64,000 nucleotides of DNA from Thermoproteota archaeon. GTDB taxonomy: Archaea > Thermoproteota > Korarchaeia > JAOZGF01 > JAOZFZ01. The first letter of the stretch is position 1, and the number at the start of each line of letters is the position of its first letter. Location: NCBI GenBank assembly GCA_027491945.1, contig JAOZFZ010000008.1, forward strand, positions 1-64,000, read 5' to 3'. The translations under genes and the position numbers were made by a program. Under the pieces are notes generated by a model. That model ran no database searches and was not told the origin of the DNA. It was given only the letters and a program-made list of their open reading frames with translations. Below, one piece after another: positions 48,757-57,887 of this stretch.

Positions 48757-49905
48757 TATGATATCTACGCTCTTTTTGGTAGCATCATACCTCTTGACCA
48801 CCATAGAAACCCTTAAGGCATTCTCAATCAGGATGTCGTTCTCTAATAATTGGAGTATAACACTTGCAATTTCCCTTGCACTCTTGCTCTGGCTCATGAC
48901 TTCAGCTACGCCCATACGGTGGGCATTCCTTGCTATTTCCATATGCTCGGGATGATTTGGTGTGGGGATTATGAGCATCGGCCTTCCAAAATATATGGCC
49001 TCCGAAACAGTGTTGTGGCCTCCCCTCGTGATGAGGAGATCACATGCCTTAAGCAGCATTAACCTGTCCTTCACCCAGCTATATATATGGAGATTCTCCT
49101 TTCTAATGATCACAGAACTAGAGGGTTCACCTTGTGTGATCAGTAGAAAGACATCCTTCGGAAGGTATCTTGATACGTGAACAATCTTTCGGAAAAGAGC
49201 TTGCCTCTCTCTCGGCGTTCCGCTTATACCAGCGTAGACGACTTTCCTCGCCCTTATCCCCAAATGTTTAAGTATACTTTCCGGCGACGGGTATTCATGT
49301 GGTTTTTTGGATATAAACGGGCCTATAAATACAATTTTCCTCTTTAGGTCATTGGAGATCTGAAGGTGGGATCTAGCCAAAGTTAGAGGGGGTTCAAAGT
49401 CAGGCACAAGGATTTTCTCTCCACGAGCCCAAAACGCATCCAAGAGTTTTGATGCAAAGATTTCTATTTTCCTTTGAACGTTCTGATCACCATCAACTGT
49501 TAAATCTGGGAGAAGAAGCTTTATTTGATGAACAATAGTTATCACTCTCTTTCCAAGCAGCACTGCTGCGAGTATAGTCGACACCCGTGAATCAGAGACC
49601 ACGACATCTGGCGTTTCTTTCCTTATGAAATCAACTTCGTTAAACATATGAGTTAGTAAGCGCTGCATGTAAAGCGGGGAGTTAGCCATCGTCCCGCGGG
49701 GATCTACGGTCCCTGCTTTATCCTCGCTCCAAAGAAGCGAAGGAGATTCATAGACTTTGTGTCCTCTCTTCCTAATTACTCGAACGGCGTCACCATAGGA
49801 CGAGAAGACAGAGGAGTGACCAAGCTTGCTGAGGGCATTCGCTATGATAAGCATTCGCGCGGCGTGGCCAAGCCCCATGCCGTTTACTCCAAAGTAAACC
49901 TTCAT
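48742..49905 (-). CDS. MurG-like glycosyltransferase (GT28/GT1 group)
   Basis: About 387 aa from ATG 49905 (MKVYFGVNGMGLGHAARM). The GxGLGH motif, a central KVVYAGISGTPRERQALF strand and ITRGGHNTVSEAIYFGRPML define the GT-B enzymes related to MurG/UDP-glycosyltransferases. It may transfer an amino sugar to a lipid carrier or protein. The start overlaps the AMMECR1 stop by 4 nt (ATGA). An upstream extension to 50043 exists but lacks family support. Confidence 0.85.
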   Translation of the reverse strand: MKVYFGVNGMGLGHAARMLIIANALSKLGHSSVFSSYGDAVRVIRKRGHKVYESPSLLWSEDKAGTVDPRGTMANSPLYMQRLLTHMFNEVDFIRKETPDVVVSDSRVSTILAAVLLGKRVITIVHQIKLLLPDLTVDGDQNVQRKIEIFASKLLDAFWARGEKILVPDFEPPLTLARSHLQISNDLKRKIVFIGPFISKKPHEYPSPESILKHLGIRARKVVYAGISGTPRERQALFRKIVHVSRYLPKDVFLLITQGEPSSSVIIRKENLHIYSWVKDRLMLLKACDLLITRGGHNTVSEAIYFGRPMLIIPTPNHPEHMEIARNAHRMGVAEVMSQSKSAREIASVILQLLENDILIENALRVSMVVKRYDATKKSVDIILDCM

Positions 49906-50531
49906 ACTCCACACGCATTTGATAAAGGTTTCTCTAAGACACGGCCTTCCGGCTCTTCCTCTTGAAAAATCTGTGCCTGGAATCTGTATACCTCGACATC
50001 CTCCCGCAGCCACATATCCAGAGGAAGGCCAGCTTTCCAGCACGTGTGGGACAAGAACTCTCTAGAGTTCCATCCTTCTTCAACGGCCACCTGAGGCAGT
50101 AAAAGCCCGCTGAACGGCCCCCATTTGACTATTAGACCATCTTTTCCTATTCGGATGAGCTTATCGGCATCCGATTCGGTCGTTATGTAGATTTTCTCCG
50201 GAACTGTAAGTATACTTAGTTCAATAACTATTTTAGTCAGCTCGTTGAGCATAAGAGGTGGGAAACGTGGGTCCTCAACTGCGGCGCTTATTGAGGCGTC
50301 GATTACGGCATCAACTAAGGGACGGATGGGATAAGGAAATCCTATGCAACCTCTAAGAGAATGATCTGGGTACCTCTTCAACGTACAGAAAACACCCCTG
50401 TTCTCCTTAAGCTCTTCATCCTCAATTTTTGGGGTTTTCATCCTAGTGGATGTTCGCAAATAGTTCTCAATGGCTTCTCTAGCTAATCTAACTAGGAATC
50501 GGGCCTGTTCAATGTTCACCATAACGATCAC
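49902..50531 (-). CDS. AMMECR1 domain protein
   Basis: A 209-aa AMMECR1-family protein: the hallmark HSLRGCIGFPYPIRPLVD, then EDPRFPPLMLNELTKIVIEL and the 'GPFSGLLLPQVAVEEGWNSR' block. AMMECR1 proteins have a two-part alpha/beta fold; their function is unsettled, perhaps RNA- or enzyme-related. The frame opens at ATG 50531. It is followed by the coupled MurG-like gene. Confidence 0.93.
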   Translation of the reverse strand: MIVMVNIEQARFLVRLAREAIENYLRTSTRMKTPKIEDEELKENRGVFCTLKRYPDHSLRGCIGFPYPIRPLVDAVIDASISAAVEDPRFPPLMLNELTKIVIELSILTVPEKIYITTESDADKLIRIGKDGLIVKWGPFSGLLLPQVAVEEGWNSREFLSHTCWKAGLPLDMWLREDVEVYRFQAQIFQEEEPEGRVLEKPLSNACGV

Positions 50532-50544
50532 TAGAAAGCCTTTA

Positions 50545-51093
50545 TTAAGGGGTCAAATAGCAATCTTCACAGAGATACCTACCATTTTTCTCGTGGAGAA
50601 AATCACTCCACTTCCCACAGCTTTCACACTCTCCAACCAATACCTCATCGACTGTTCTGGGTGGCTCTTCACCTCTTTCGGCGTGCAACTTCTCTATAAG
50701 AACCTCTATAAGGTATGGTGCATACTCTAGGATGTCTCGTGAGGAAATCACGCCTACCATTTCACCCTCATCCACGACGACTAGCCTTCTTATCCTTCTC
50801 CTCGCCATTAACCTTGACGCATCGAATAGTGTTCCGGAGGGGGAAATGGATATTATTGGATACTTGTAAACGTCCTTCGCCTTTACGTTACGTGGATCAA
50901 GATCCTTTGAAAGGACATCCCTTATTATGTCACCCTCTGACATCACACCTATAGGCTTTCCATTGTTAACTATCACAATGAAACCGACCTTATTTTCAGC
51001 CATCTTCTTAGCTATGGCGATTATATCATCCTCACTGTTTGCTGTGACAACTCTTCTCGTCATTATGTCGCCTATTTTCACAACTTCCCTCAT
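50545..51093 (-). CDS. Two-CBS-domain protein with C-terminal zinc ribbon
   Basis: About 182 aa: two CBS domains (KIGDIMTRRVVTANSEDDII and VYKYPIISISPSGTLFDASR) and a C-terminal zinc-ribbon-like CESCGKW...YLCEDC. CBS pairs bind adenosine nucleotides and act as energy sensors; the zinc end may contact DNA or a partner. The start is taken as ATG 51093 (MREVVKIGD). It ends 13 nt before the AMMECR1 gene. Confidence 0.88.
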   Translation of the reverse strand: MREVVKIGDIMTRRVVTANSEDDIIAIAKKMAENKVGFIVIVNNGKPIGVMSEGDIIRDVLSKDLDPRNVKAKDVYKYPIISISPSGTLFDASRLMARRRIRRLVVVDEGEMVGVISSRDILEYAPYLIEVLIEKLHAERGEEPPRTVDEVLVGECESCGKWSDFLHEKNGRYLCEDCYLTP

Positions 51094-51188
51094 GAAGACC
51101 CCCAAGAAAGGCTAAGCGGCAATTGCGAGTACGCATATTCGCTTACACAGTGGTACCTTAAATAACTTTCTTTTACCTTTGCTTTGAA

Positions 51189-53090
51189 CTAGTTTGACTG
51201 CAGATGGATTATTGACAGACCTCCGCTTGGGAGAATAGCTCTGAGATGATTCTCAACATTTCTCATCAATTTTTTGGTGAGAGGACCAATCGTCTTCTCT
51301 ATCTCCTTTACAATGACACGTATGGCCTGCTCTTTAGACTTCTCCCCAGGGATCACCCGAAGGATTAAGCATTCTTTGGAGGATGATAACGGCCGGGGTG
51401 AGATCAGAACCTCAAGCCTTTTCCCCACTAGTTTGCAGTGCAAATAGAGCCTTAACGGTACATCCGTCAGATAGTTCCTTTTGCCCGATATAAAGAAGGC
51501 TCCGGCTGGGAGATACTGACCTGCAGGAGGGGAAGTGGAGACCTGAAGCCCGTGCACGTAGTAGACGTCTACCGTATCAAAACCTTTCTTCCAAGCAGAG
51601 GAATAGCAGGCTGCAAGAACAGCAGCATCTCTCATAACCTCTTCGGTTAGCTTTGAGGGGTCATCCGACTTAACTATAAAAACGGAGCCGCCATGTACGT
51701 CAGCGTGAACAAAGAGGTCATTTTCAGCCATGTAGCGCTTTACAAGAAGGGTGTTCTGGTGTTTATTGCGGCCGCCTACGATTAAAACGCTAGGTGATGG
51801 TTTAAACCACCGGAATTTTGAATGCCATCCCTTCTCCATTTTGAGCGCCACTATCCTCGGCGTTTCTGGTTTTTCCCGAGGAAGGCCTGACTTAAGAATC
51901 TCCCTAGCACGCCTTGCCTTTCTTTCATACTTTTTCGCTTGCTCAAAGTAGCGGCTTGCCTGTGAGGAGATCTTTTCGAGGAGAGATAGCCTCACAGGAA
52001 CGCCTTCAACATCAAAGGTAACCTCGCCTGATTTCGTGTCCTTTTTCAGCAGATGAAAGTGTTTGGGAGGATTTCCCGCTCTAATAAGGGATATATCATC
52101 TTCTAATTCAGCAAGATGTACTAGAATAACCTCGGCTATTTTTCTGCTCTCTGCAGCTTTCTCCTGATAGGACTTGAGGAGCCTACTCTGCATCTCTCGT
52201 ATGCGTACAGCTTTGTCTTCTTCCATACTTGTTGAAGATGCTTCTTGCGCCCATTTAGCCTTGAAGAACTCATCCACAGCCTCATTGAAACTTTCTCTCG
52301 TGACTTTGTGAAGACCCTTGCAGATTCTAAGGTCAAAGGGGGAGAAAGCCACAAGTTCCCCAGCTGATGTAAAATAAAGGTAACCTCTATAAGCACCACC
52401 CGTGATCAAGCGCCGAAGAATTGTTAGGGCATCTATTACTCTCTCCATTTCGTCATCCGAAAGCTCTGCCAGTTTTCTCTTGGGATTTACCCCTGAGCGG
52501 GTAAGCGCCTCATTGATCTCTTTAACTCCCAAATTTAGGTTTCTGAACAAAAACCCAAACGCGTCGAGTTTCTCGTCTGGTCGCTTAAAGAGCTGATCTG
52601 CGAAGTCATCTTCCAGTATGCTTATTTTATCGATTGGAGGTGGGGTGTACAGGATCCCGCGCTTTAACTCCCGTCCTCTCCTCTTAATTGGCGTTAGCAA
52701 ATGGATTATTTTCCTTTCGTGATCAGTTAAAACAACATTGCCATCCTTAAATAGTTCTAACACAAGAAAAAAGATTTTTGAGTCCTTTTCCACGGTTATT
52801 TCCACTATTCTATCGAAGTTGATCTGTGACAATCCCGTTAAGATGCCGTTTGAGAGATACTTTCTTAGGGCCATTGCAAAGGTCGTCGCAATTTTTCTCT
52901 TCTCCCATTTAAACTTGGTTAGGTTGAACCTCCTCCCTATTTCTATTAGAAGCTCCATTTTTCCCGTTTCCTTACCTCTAAGGGTTATGGAGAAGAAATC
53001 GTTTCTAAGCTGGTAGATTTTAAGGATACGAGAACCAATAACCTTTTTATTGAGCTCACGGACTGCCGCGTACAAGTCTGCGTTAGTCAT
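51189..53090 (-). CDS. rqcH: NFACT family ribosome-quality-control protein (RqcH/Rqc2 homologue)
   Basis: About 633 aa from ATG 53090 (MTNADLYAAVRELNKKV). NFACT-N and M domains (residues ~1-290), a coiled coil (~295-440), the NFACT-R (DUF814) domain with KHQNTLLVKRYMAENDLFVH and ADVHGGSVFIVK, and the C-terminal NFACT-C-like region. Rqc2/RqcH binds stalled 60S/50S subunits with peptidyl-tRNA and helps tag nascent chains. Length and order fit the family. An upstream in-frame ATG at 53114 adds 8 residues and overlaps the divergent gene. Confidence 0.93.
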   Translation of the reverse strand: MTNADLYAAVRELNKKVIGSRILKIYQLRNDFFSITLRGKETGKMELLIEIGRRFNLTKFKWEKRKIATTFAMALRKYLSNGILTGLSQINFDRIVEITVEKDSKIFFLVLELFKDGNVVLTDHERKIIHLLTPIKRRGRELKRGILYTPPPIDKISILEDDFADQLFKRPDEKLDAFGFLFRNLNLGVKEINEALTRSGVNPKRKLAELSDDEMERVIDALTILRRLITGGAYRGYLYFTSAGELVAFSPFDLRICKGLHKVTRESFNEAVDEFFKAKWAQEASSTSMEEDKAVRIREMQSRLLKSYQEKAAESRKIAEVILVHLAELEDDISLIRAGNPPKHFHLLKKDTKSGEVTFDVEGVPVRLSLLEKISSQASRYFEQAKKYERKARRAREILKSGLPREKPETPRIVALKMEKGWHSKFRWFKPSPSVLIVGGRNKHQNTLLVKRYMAENDLFVHADVHGGSVFIVKSDDPSKLTEEVMRDAAVLAACYSSAWKKGFDTVDVYYVHGLQVSTSPPAGQYLPAGAFFISGKRNYLTDVPLRLYLHCKLVGKRLEVLISPRPLSSSKECLILRVIPGEKSKEQAIRVIVKEIEKTIGPLTKKLMRNVENHLRAILPSGGLSIIHLQSN

Positions 53091-53139
53091 GTAGTTTGCC
53101 TTTATGATATCCATATGTTATCACCACAGGCGATATAAC

Positions 53140-54081
53140 ATGAAGGCTGAGGATAAGGTCTTCTACTCCCATATCGGGGCAGCCTTACTCGCGGGACTGG
53201 CTTCTGGCATCTTTAACCTTTCACCACCTCTTGCGTTAAGCTTGTTTATAGCAGTTTACGCGCTTAGCTCGCAAGGCTTGGAGATGCTAGGGTTGATCGA
53301 GATATCTGAGATAGAGAAACCCAGCAAGCTTTATACATCTGGCATGTTTTCATCCATAGTGCTTTTCCTATTCACTTGGATATTTATAACTAACCTTCTA
53401 ACGATTGAGCCCGCTCTCTCTGTGATTATCTTCCATCCAAGACATGAAAAGGGTCTCTTTCTGATGAAGGAAGGGGTAAGGGTTAAGGGGGTGGTTTGTA
53501 ATACGTATCTAGTGATTGCTCCCTTCAGCCCTGAGGAGAAGTCTATGTCTATAAAACTTGGAGTTTTTCGGGCTTTTATCGGTAGAGACATGTTCATCTA
53601 CACAAATGCCGATCTTAAAGAGGGCTTATTCTTTAACTCGTCGTCAGGAGAGTTAAGGGTATTTCGCCTTCTTAGGGCCCCCATTAACGGCTTTGTGAGG
53701 ATACCGTGGGTTAGAGGAGATTTGAAAATTGAGCTGGAGGATGGACATCTCATAGAGTCTAAAACCGATAGCTACAGGGTAATGAGAATTTCTGATGATC
53801 TCATAGAGCTAAGAGTGAACATCGATGGGGAGGAATACCGATATTTGGTGAGAACCACCCCTATCAATGCAGAAGCTACAAATGTGACATTTTTTGGGCC
53901 TGCTTTATGGGGGGGTAATATTACATTAGCGGAAGGAGCGTTAAACTTCTCAAGCGTAGGAGAAACTGTTTTGACAACGGATGAAGGTGTGTATGTCATA
54001 ATGGGGGAAGTTTACGACCTGAGGGTGGGTAGAGCAGTTAGGGTGGACGATTGTTATTTAGTACTGTCAGAGTACGAGTGA
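53140..54081 (+). CDS. Membrane protein of unknown function
   Basis: A 313-aa protein from ATG 53140 (MKAEDKVFYSHIGAAL). Two or three transmembrane helices in the first ~90 residues (SHIGAALLAGLASGIF, MFSSIVLFLFTWIFITNLL) are followed by a beta-rich soluble part of about 220 residues. No family recognised. It lies 10 nt upstream of trm5 in the same direction and 49 nt from the divergent rqcH. Confidence 0.6.
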   Translation: MKAEDKVFYSHIGAALLAGLASGIFNLSPPLALSLFIAVYALSSQGLEMLGLIEISEIEKPSKLYTSGMFSSIVLFLFTWIFITNLLTIEPALSVIIFHPRHEKGLFLMKEGVRVKGVVCNTYLVIAPFSPEEKSMSIKLGVFRAFIGRDMFIYTNADLKEGLFFNSSSGELRVFRLLRAPINGFVRIPWVRGDLKIELEDGHLIESKTDSYRVMRISDDLIELRVNIDGEEYRYLVRTTPINAEATNVTFFGPALWGGNITLAEGALNFSSVGETVLTTDEGVYVIMGEVYDLRVGRAVRVDDCYLVLSEYE

Positions 54082-54091
54082 GCTGATTTGG

Positions 54092-55000
54092 ATGGGATCC
54101 ATCCTAAAGGATCTGCTCCAAGACATCCTTTCTGAGGAGGAATTAGCGGTTTTGCCGTCAGCATTTGATGTGATAGGGCACATAGCGATCATAAAGCTTC
54201 CACAGGAGCTTAAGGACAAGGGAGTGGTTGTTGGAGAGGCAATAGCACAGGTTTATCCGCGCGTGAAAACGGTGCTTTCAGTAGGGCGAGGCACGAAGGG
54301 AAACTTCAGGCTAAGGGGATACACCCTTATATGGGGGGAACCGCCATCGGAGACAGTTTATAGAGAGCATGGATGCAGGTTTGCCGTTGACATAACGAGG
54401 GTTTTTTTTAACCCGCGACTCTCACATGAACGGCTTCGAATCGCTGAACTTGTGAGGCCAGGCGAAACGGTTACCAATATGTTTGCCGGGACCGGAATAA
54501 TGTCAATTATAATTGCACGAAAACAAAGGGTAGAACGTGTATATTCAATCGACATTAATCCCTGGGCGTATTATTACACGAAGAAGAATGTGCAACTTAA
54601 CAAGGTGAGAGACAAGGTTACTCCAATATTGGGAGATGCAAGGCAGGCGATCACATCATTTCTTCAAAGCAGCTCAGAAAGGGTTCTGATGCCCCTCCCC
54701 TCTGTAGCATTAGATTTTATGGAGGCCGCTATTGAGGCTTTAAAGGCTGACAAAGGTGGAATCATACATTTCTATCATGAATGCGAGGCTAAGGATAAAA
54801 AGCAGGCTATCGAGAAATCAATTACGGCACTGAGGAGACGCGTTAAACCAAGCATAGACTTTGAGATACTCGCCAGCCGTGTTGTACGAGCTGTAGCCCC
54901 CTATCGCTATCACATAGCAGTTGACGTAAAGATTAACCCCCCACTACCTTTAAATATAGCTCTCTCCAGCGAAGGGCCTGTTCAAGACCTTAACAGCTGA
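54092..55000 (+). CDS. trm5: tRNA (guanine(37)-N1)-methyltransferase Trm5
   Basis: A 302-aa SAM-dependent enzyme: 'VYREHGCRFAVDITRVFFNP', RLSHERLRIAELVRPGETV, NMFAGTGIMSIIIARK (SAM loop) and the signature VLMPLPSVALDFMEAAI. It makes m1G37, essential for reading-frame maintenance and the first step of wybutosine on tRNA-Phe. The sequence fits the Trm5b group, with Taw2 as an alternative. Taw3 (57208) is nearby. Confidence 0.83.
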   Translation: MGSILKDLLQDILSEEELAVLPSAFDVIGHIAIIKLPQELKDKGVVVGEAIAQVYPRVKTVLSVGRGTKGNFRLRGYTLIWGEPPSETVYREHGCRFAVDITRVFFNPRLSHERLRIAELVRPGETVTNMFAGTGIMSIIIARKQRVERVYSIDINPWAYYYTKKNVQLNKVRDKVTPILGDARQAITSFLQSSSERVLMPLPSVALDFMEAAIEALKADKGGIIHFYHECEAKDKKQAIEKSITALRRRVKPSIDFEILASRVVRAVAPYRYHIAVDVKINPPLPLNIALSSEGPVQDLNS

Positions 55001-55031
55001 ATAGTAAGGAGAAAATGTGAGAGGAGGCGGA

Positions 55032-56948
55032 ATGACCATCAAGGCTATCTTTGTATCAATGGTCCTACTCTCTCTGTTTATACCTGTTTTACTCCTATTG
55101 ACTGTCATGACAGGCTCCCCCTTTGACAGAGAGGCTGTTTTAGTTTTATTCTTTGCCGCCAACAGCATAGTTGGTATAATTAGGAAAATCTTACCGAAAA
55201 GCTCGCTTCCAAAGCCAGAGCAGGGGTTCATCTATACGTTTCTTGAAAGTGCCCTTAACCTTACCATCGGGTATCAATTGTTAGTTGCCGGCATTCTCTT
55301 CATAGGAGCAATGGCGGTTTACTTTCCCGAGGCTTCCTCTTACTTGAAACCTTTCATGGCTCCGGAGAGAGAATCGTTAGACTCTTTCTTAAATAGGGGT
55401 CCTCTGCATGTTGAAGATTGGATCATGCCGCTTCTGTTTTATCTAAGCTTCGGACTTCTCTTTGCTTATCTCGGATTTTTCCTGATTTTACCGTTTCAGA
55501 GGCTAATGACGGAGAAAGAAAGGGTGCCCTTCCCCTTAGCTCAGGCGGCCGCATCAATCTTTCAGGGATTATTCTCTCGAGCAAAATCCAAGAAGTGGGT
55601 GACATATGGAATCCTAGTTGGATTCCTTCTTGGGGTCATTAGAAAGGACGGCCTGCTTCAGTTGCTTATTCCGGGGTTTCCTGCCGTGCCGACCTTTATA
55701 GATTTAAGTGGCTATTTACAGGGGACTTTACCCGGAGCATCTCTAGCATGGTACTGGAGCCCTGAGCTTCTTGGACTTTCGTTTATAGTCCCGTTAGAGG
55801 TTCAAGTAGCAAGTGTCCTGTTTTCCTATATTTTTTACGTGCTGATCCCGCCTATTGAAGTGGTAAATGGGATGCTCCCTTGGAGCTCCGGGTTGTCTGG
55901 GAGGGAGTACCAGTTCTTGGCGTTCACCCACGGCCTATCGTTTGGTCAAATGGCTGTTGGTGGAATATTGGCAATTGGGGTCTCATCCATGTTACTTTGG
56001 CAGGAGGAGCTACGGTCAATCTTAACTAAAGGTAAGAGAAAGATCAGAATCGTAGTGAGAAGGAGGCTTTACCTCCTTTTAGCCGTCATTACAGCATCTA
56101 TGCTGTGCATGATCTATCTCGGGGTTCCTATTGAGGTGACTGTTGTAACGCTGGTTCTTAACCTTCTTCTCTGGATAGGTCTAACTAAGTGTGTTGGTTA
56201 TGGTGGATGGATGCTGGGTTCAGATTGGTGGTTAATGAATATGATTTCTAGGTTATTCTTTAGCCAAAGCACCATGAGTCAGGCGCACTTCAATAGCCAG
56301 ATAACGTGGAGTATGGCCTCTAGGCAAGGGAGTAATGGCGCGGCCACGTCTGCGGAGACCTTTAAACTTGCTAGCCTGTTTAAAACAGAAGAAAAATCTG
56401 CAATGATCGCACAGATTAGTGGCGCTGCCATTGGATTGGTTTTGGGATTGATATGGCTGATTCTACTCGCAACAACCTTGGGATCTCTCAGTGATGTTTT
56501 TCCTCTTTGGACCAACAGTCAAGCCATCCCAATCATCATAACAGGTGCCCTTAAGGGGGAGGCGGTGCCCCTTAACCAGTTCTCCATGGGAGTTGGCTTT
56601 GCAGCTGTGCTGCTCATGCTTTATTTGGGGAGCTTTCAAAATATTTTCACACTGATCCCATATGGTTTCATTTTCGGGCTGCAACTGGGAACAACTCTCT
56701 GCTCAATGTACCTTCTGACAGGGATCACTAGATGGGCCTTTACGGTGAGATACGGCAAAAGGCGGTATAACTCTGTTGCACTTCCATTCACCGCCGGAAT
56801 GATTGGCGGAGGGGTGTTAGAAAGGTTCACCTATAGTGTAGCCTTCGCAGCTACCAAGTTTGGCTGGAATGGCCAGGCGATTGGTGGAGGGCTAACAATT
56901 TTAATATTGCTTACAACGCTCTATCAAGCTAGACCTCTTAAGTTGTAA
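55032..56948 (+). CDS. OPT-like polytopic membrane transporter (DUF6785-like)
   Basis: About 638 aa with around 14-16 transmembrane helices. 'QGFIYTFLESALNLTIGYQL', RVPFPLAQAAASIFQGLF and the later FTAGMIGGGVLERFTYSVAF resemble the oligopeptide transporter (OPT)-like proteins of archaea (DUF6784/6785). ATG 55032 follows GAGGAGGCGGA; a GTG start at 55017 is possible. Substrate unknown. It lies between trm5 and an Lsm gene, all on the plus strand. Confidence 0.72.
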   Translation: MTIKAIFVSMVLLSLFIPVLLLLTVMTGSPFDREAVLVLFFAANSIVGIIRKILPKSSLPKPEQGFIYTFLESALNLTIGYQLLVAGILFIGAMAVYFPEASSYLKPFMAPERESLDSFLNRGPLHVEDWIMPLLFYLSFGLLFAYLGFFLILPFQRLMTEKERVPFPLAQAAASIFQGLFSRAKSKKWVTYGILVGFLLGVIRKDGLLQLLIPGFPAVPTFIDLSGYLQGTLPGASLAWYWSPELLGLSFIVPLEVQVASVLFSYIFYVLIPPIEVVNGMLPWSSGLSGREYQFLAFTHGLSFGQMAVGGILAIGVSSMLLWQEELRSILTKGKRKIRIVVRRRLYLLLAVITASMLCMIYLGVPIEVTVVTLVLNLLLWIGLTKCVGYGGWMLGSDWWLMNMISRLFFSQSTMSQAHFNSQITWSMASRQGSNGAATSAETFKLASLFKTEEKSAMIAQISGAAIGLVLGLIWLILLATTLGSLSDVFPLWTNSQAIPIIITGALKGEAVPLNQFSMGVGFAAVLLMLYLGSFQNIFTLIPYGFIFGLQLGTTLCSMYLLTGITRWAFTVRYGKRRYNSVALPFTAGMIGGGVLERFTYSVAFAATKFGWNGQAIGGGLTILILLTTLYQARPLKL

Positions 56949-56968
56949 TAAGTTGAGTATAGATACAC

Positions 56969-57205
56969 ATGGTGAGGAACGTGAGACCCCCGCTTACAGA
57001 ACTAAGAAAGTCTATTCAGAGTGAGATTATAGTTAGATTAAAGGATGGAAAGGAGTATAAAGGGCGGTTGGAGCATCTAGATGACCACATGAATCTAGTT
57101 CTGACTGGATGCGTAGAGTTAGATGGAGATGGAAATCCATTGAAGAGGGTAGGAGATATGTTCTTACGTGGAAACAACATAATGTTCATAGTAATAAGGT
57201 CATAG
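56969..57205 (+). CDS. Sm-like archaeal protein (Lsm)
   Basis: A 78-aa canonical Sm protein: LRKSIQSEIIVRLKDGKEYK, the Sm1 part GRLEHLDDHMNLVLTGCVEL and Sm2 DMFLRGNNIMFIVI. Forms RNA-binding heptameric rings. It is the typical short Lsm, while the longer SmAP3-like one lies at 7624. The stop is 2 nt before the convergent taw3 stop. Confidence 0.95.
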   Translation: MVRNVRPPLTELRKSIQSEIIVRLKDGKEYKGRLEHLDDHMNLVLTGCVELDGDGNPLKRVGDMFLRGNNIMFIVIRS

Positions 57206-57207
57206 CC

Positions 57208-57810
57208 TCAAATGAGCCTTATCTCGTTTAGTAAACGTTGAATGGACATCCCAACTCTTTCAAATTTGACGTTCACCTGATGAGCAAGCTCACGTATATA
57301 ATCCTCATCGACTAGCACGCGGCCTTTCCTCTTTATGGGTAAGGCTATATACTCGTGGCCCTCAATTAAGACAACTATCTTCCCATCAAGCCCTAAGATG
57401 CCGACACGTTTGAAGCCTGCCCTCTTGGCCGCATCAAGCAATTCCTTTGCTGAGGAAATGTCCCTTGCCATGATGTGAAGGATTAATGGCTGGAACAGAA
57501 ACCAGATTATGTCTATATCCTTGCTTTCAACTCTTATGATAGCCTCCTGTAAATCCTCCGGTTTAACCTTTCTATGGGTTTTCCATAATATCTTTGCCTC
57601 TCTTTTCCTGCCGCTGGGATGGATAGCTATAAGGATAGCTCTTCCTGCACACGAGGAGGTTGAAACGTAATTTCTCTTTGAATTAATAGCTTCAAGCAAA
57701 GGGATTATTCTTTCATCGACTCTTTCTTTCGATAATTCAATGGATAAAGAGGTTAAAATGGCCCTTTTTCGGGCATCGAACTTCGAAGTGGTTGTTGCGG
57801 CCTTGCTCAA
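57208..57810 (-). CDS. taw3: tRNA wybutosine-synthesis methyltransferase Taw3 (TYW3)
   Basis: A 200-aa enzyme that methylates N4 of the wybutosine precursor at position 37 of tRNA-Phe. The YVSTSSCAGRAILIAIHPSG signature is clear, with the SSCAGR core, followed by 'LILHIMARDISSAKELLDAA' and GFKRVGILGLDGKIVV. Complete. Together with trm5 (54092) it indicates that tRNA-Phe carries a wyosine-type base. Convergent with Lsm. Confidence 0.93.
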   Translation of the reverse strand: MSKAATTTSKFDARKRAILTSLSIELSKERVDERIIPLLEAINSKRNYVSTSSCAGRAILIAIHPSGRKREAKILWKTHRKVKPEDLQEAIIRVESKDIDIIWFLFQPLILHIMARDISSAKELLDAAKRAGFKRVGILGLDGKIVVLIEGHEYIALPIKRKGRVLVDEDYIRELAHQVNVKFERVGMSIQRLLNEIRLI

Positions 57811-57887
57811 GTTGAAACCCCCAATCTTTTAAACACGAACATTGCACGCCTCTATGTCTCTATGACTTCAGCAGGCGTCATGGACCG

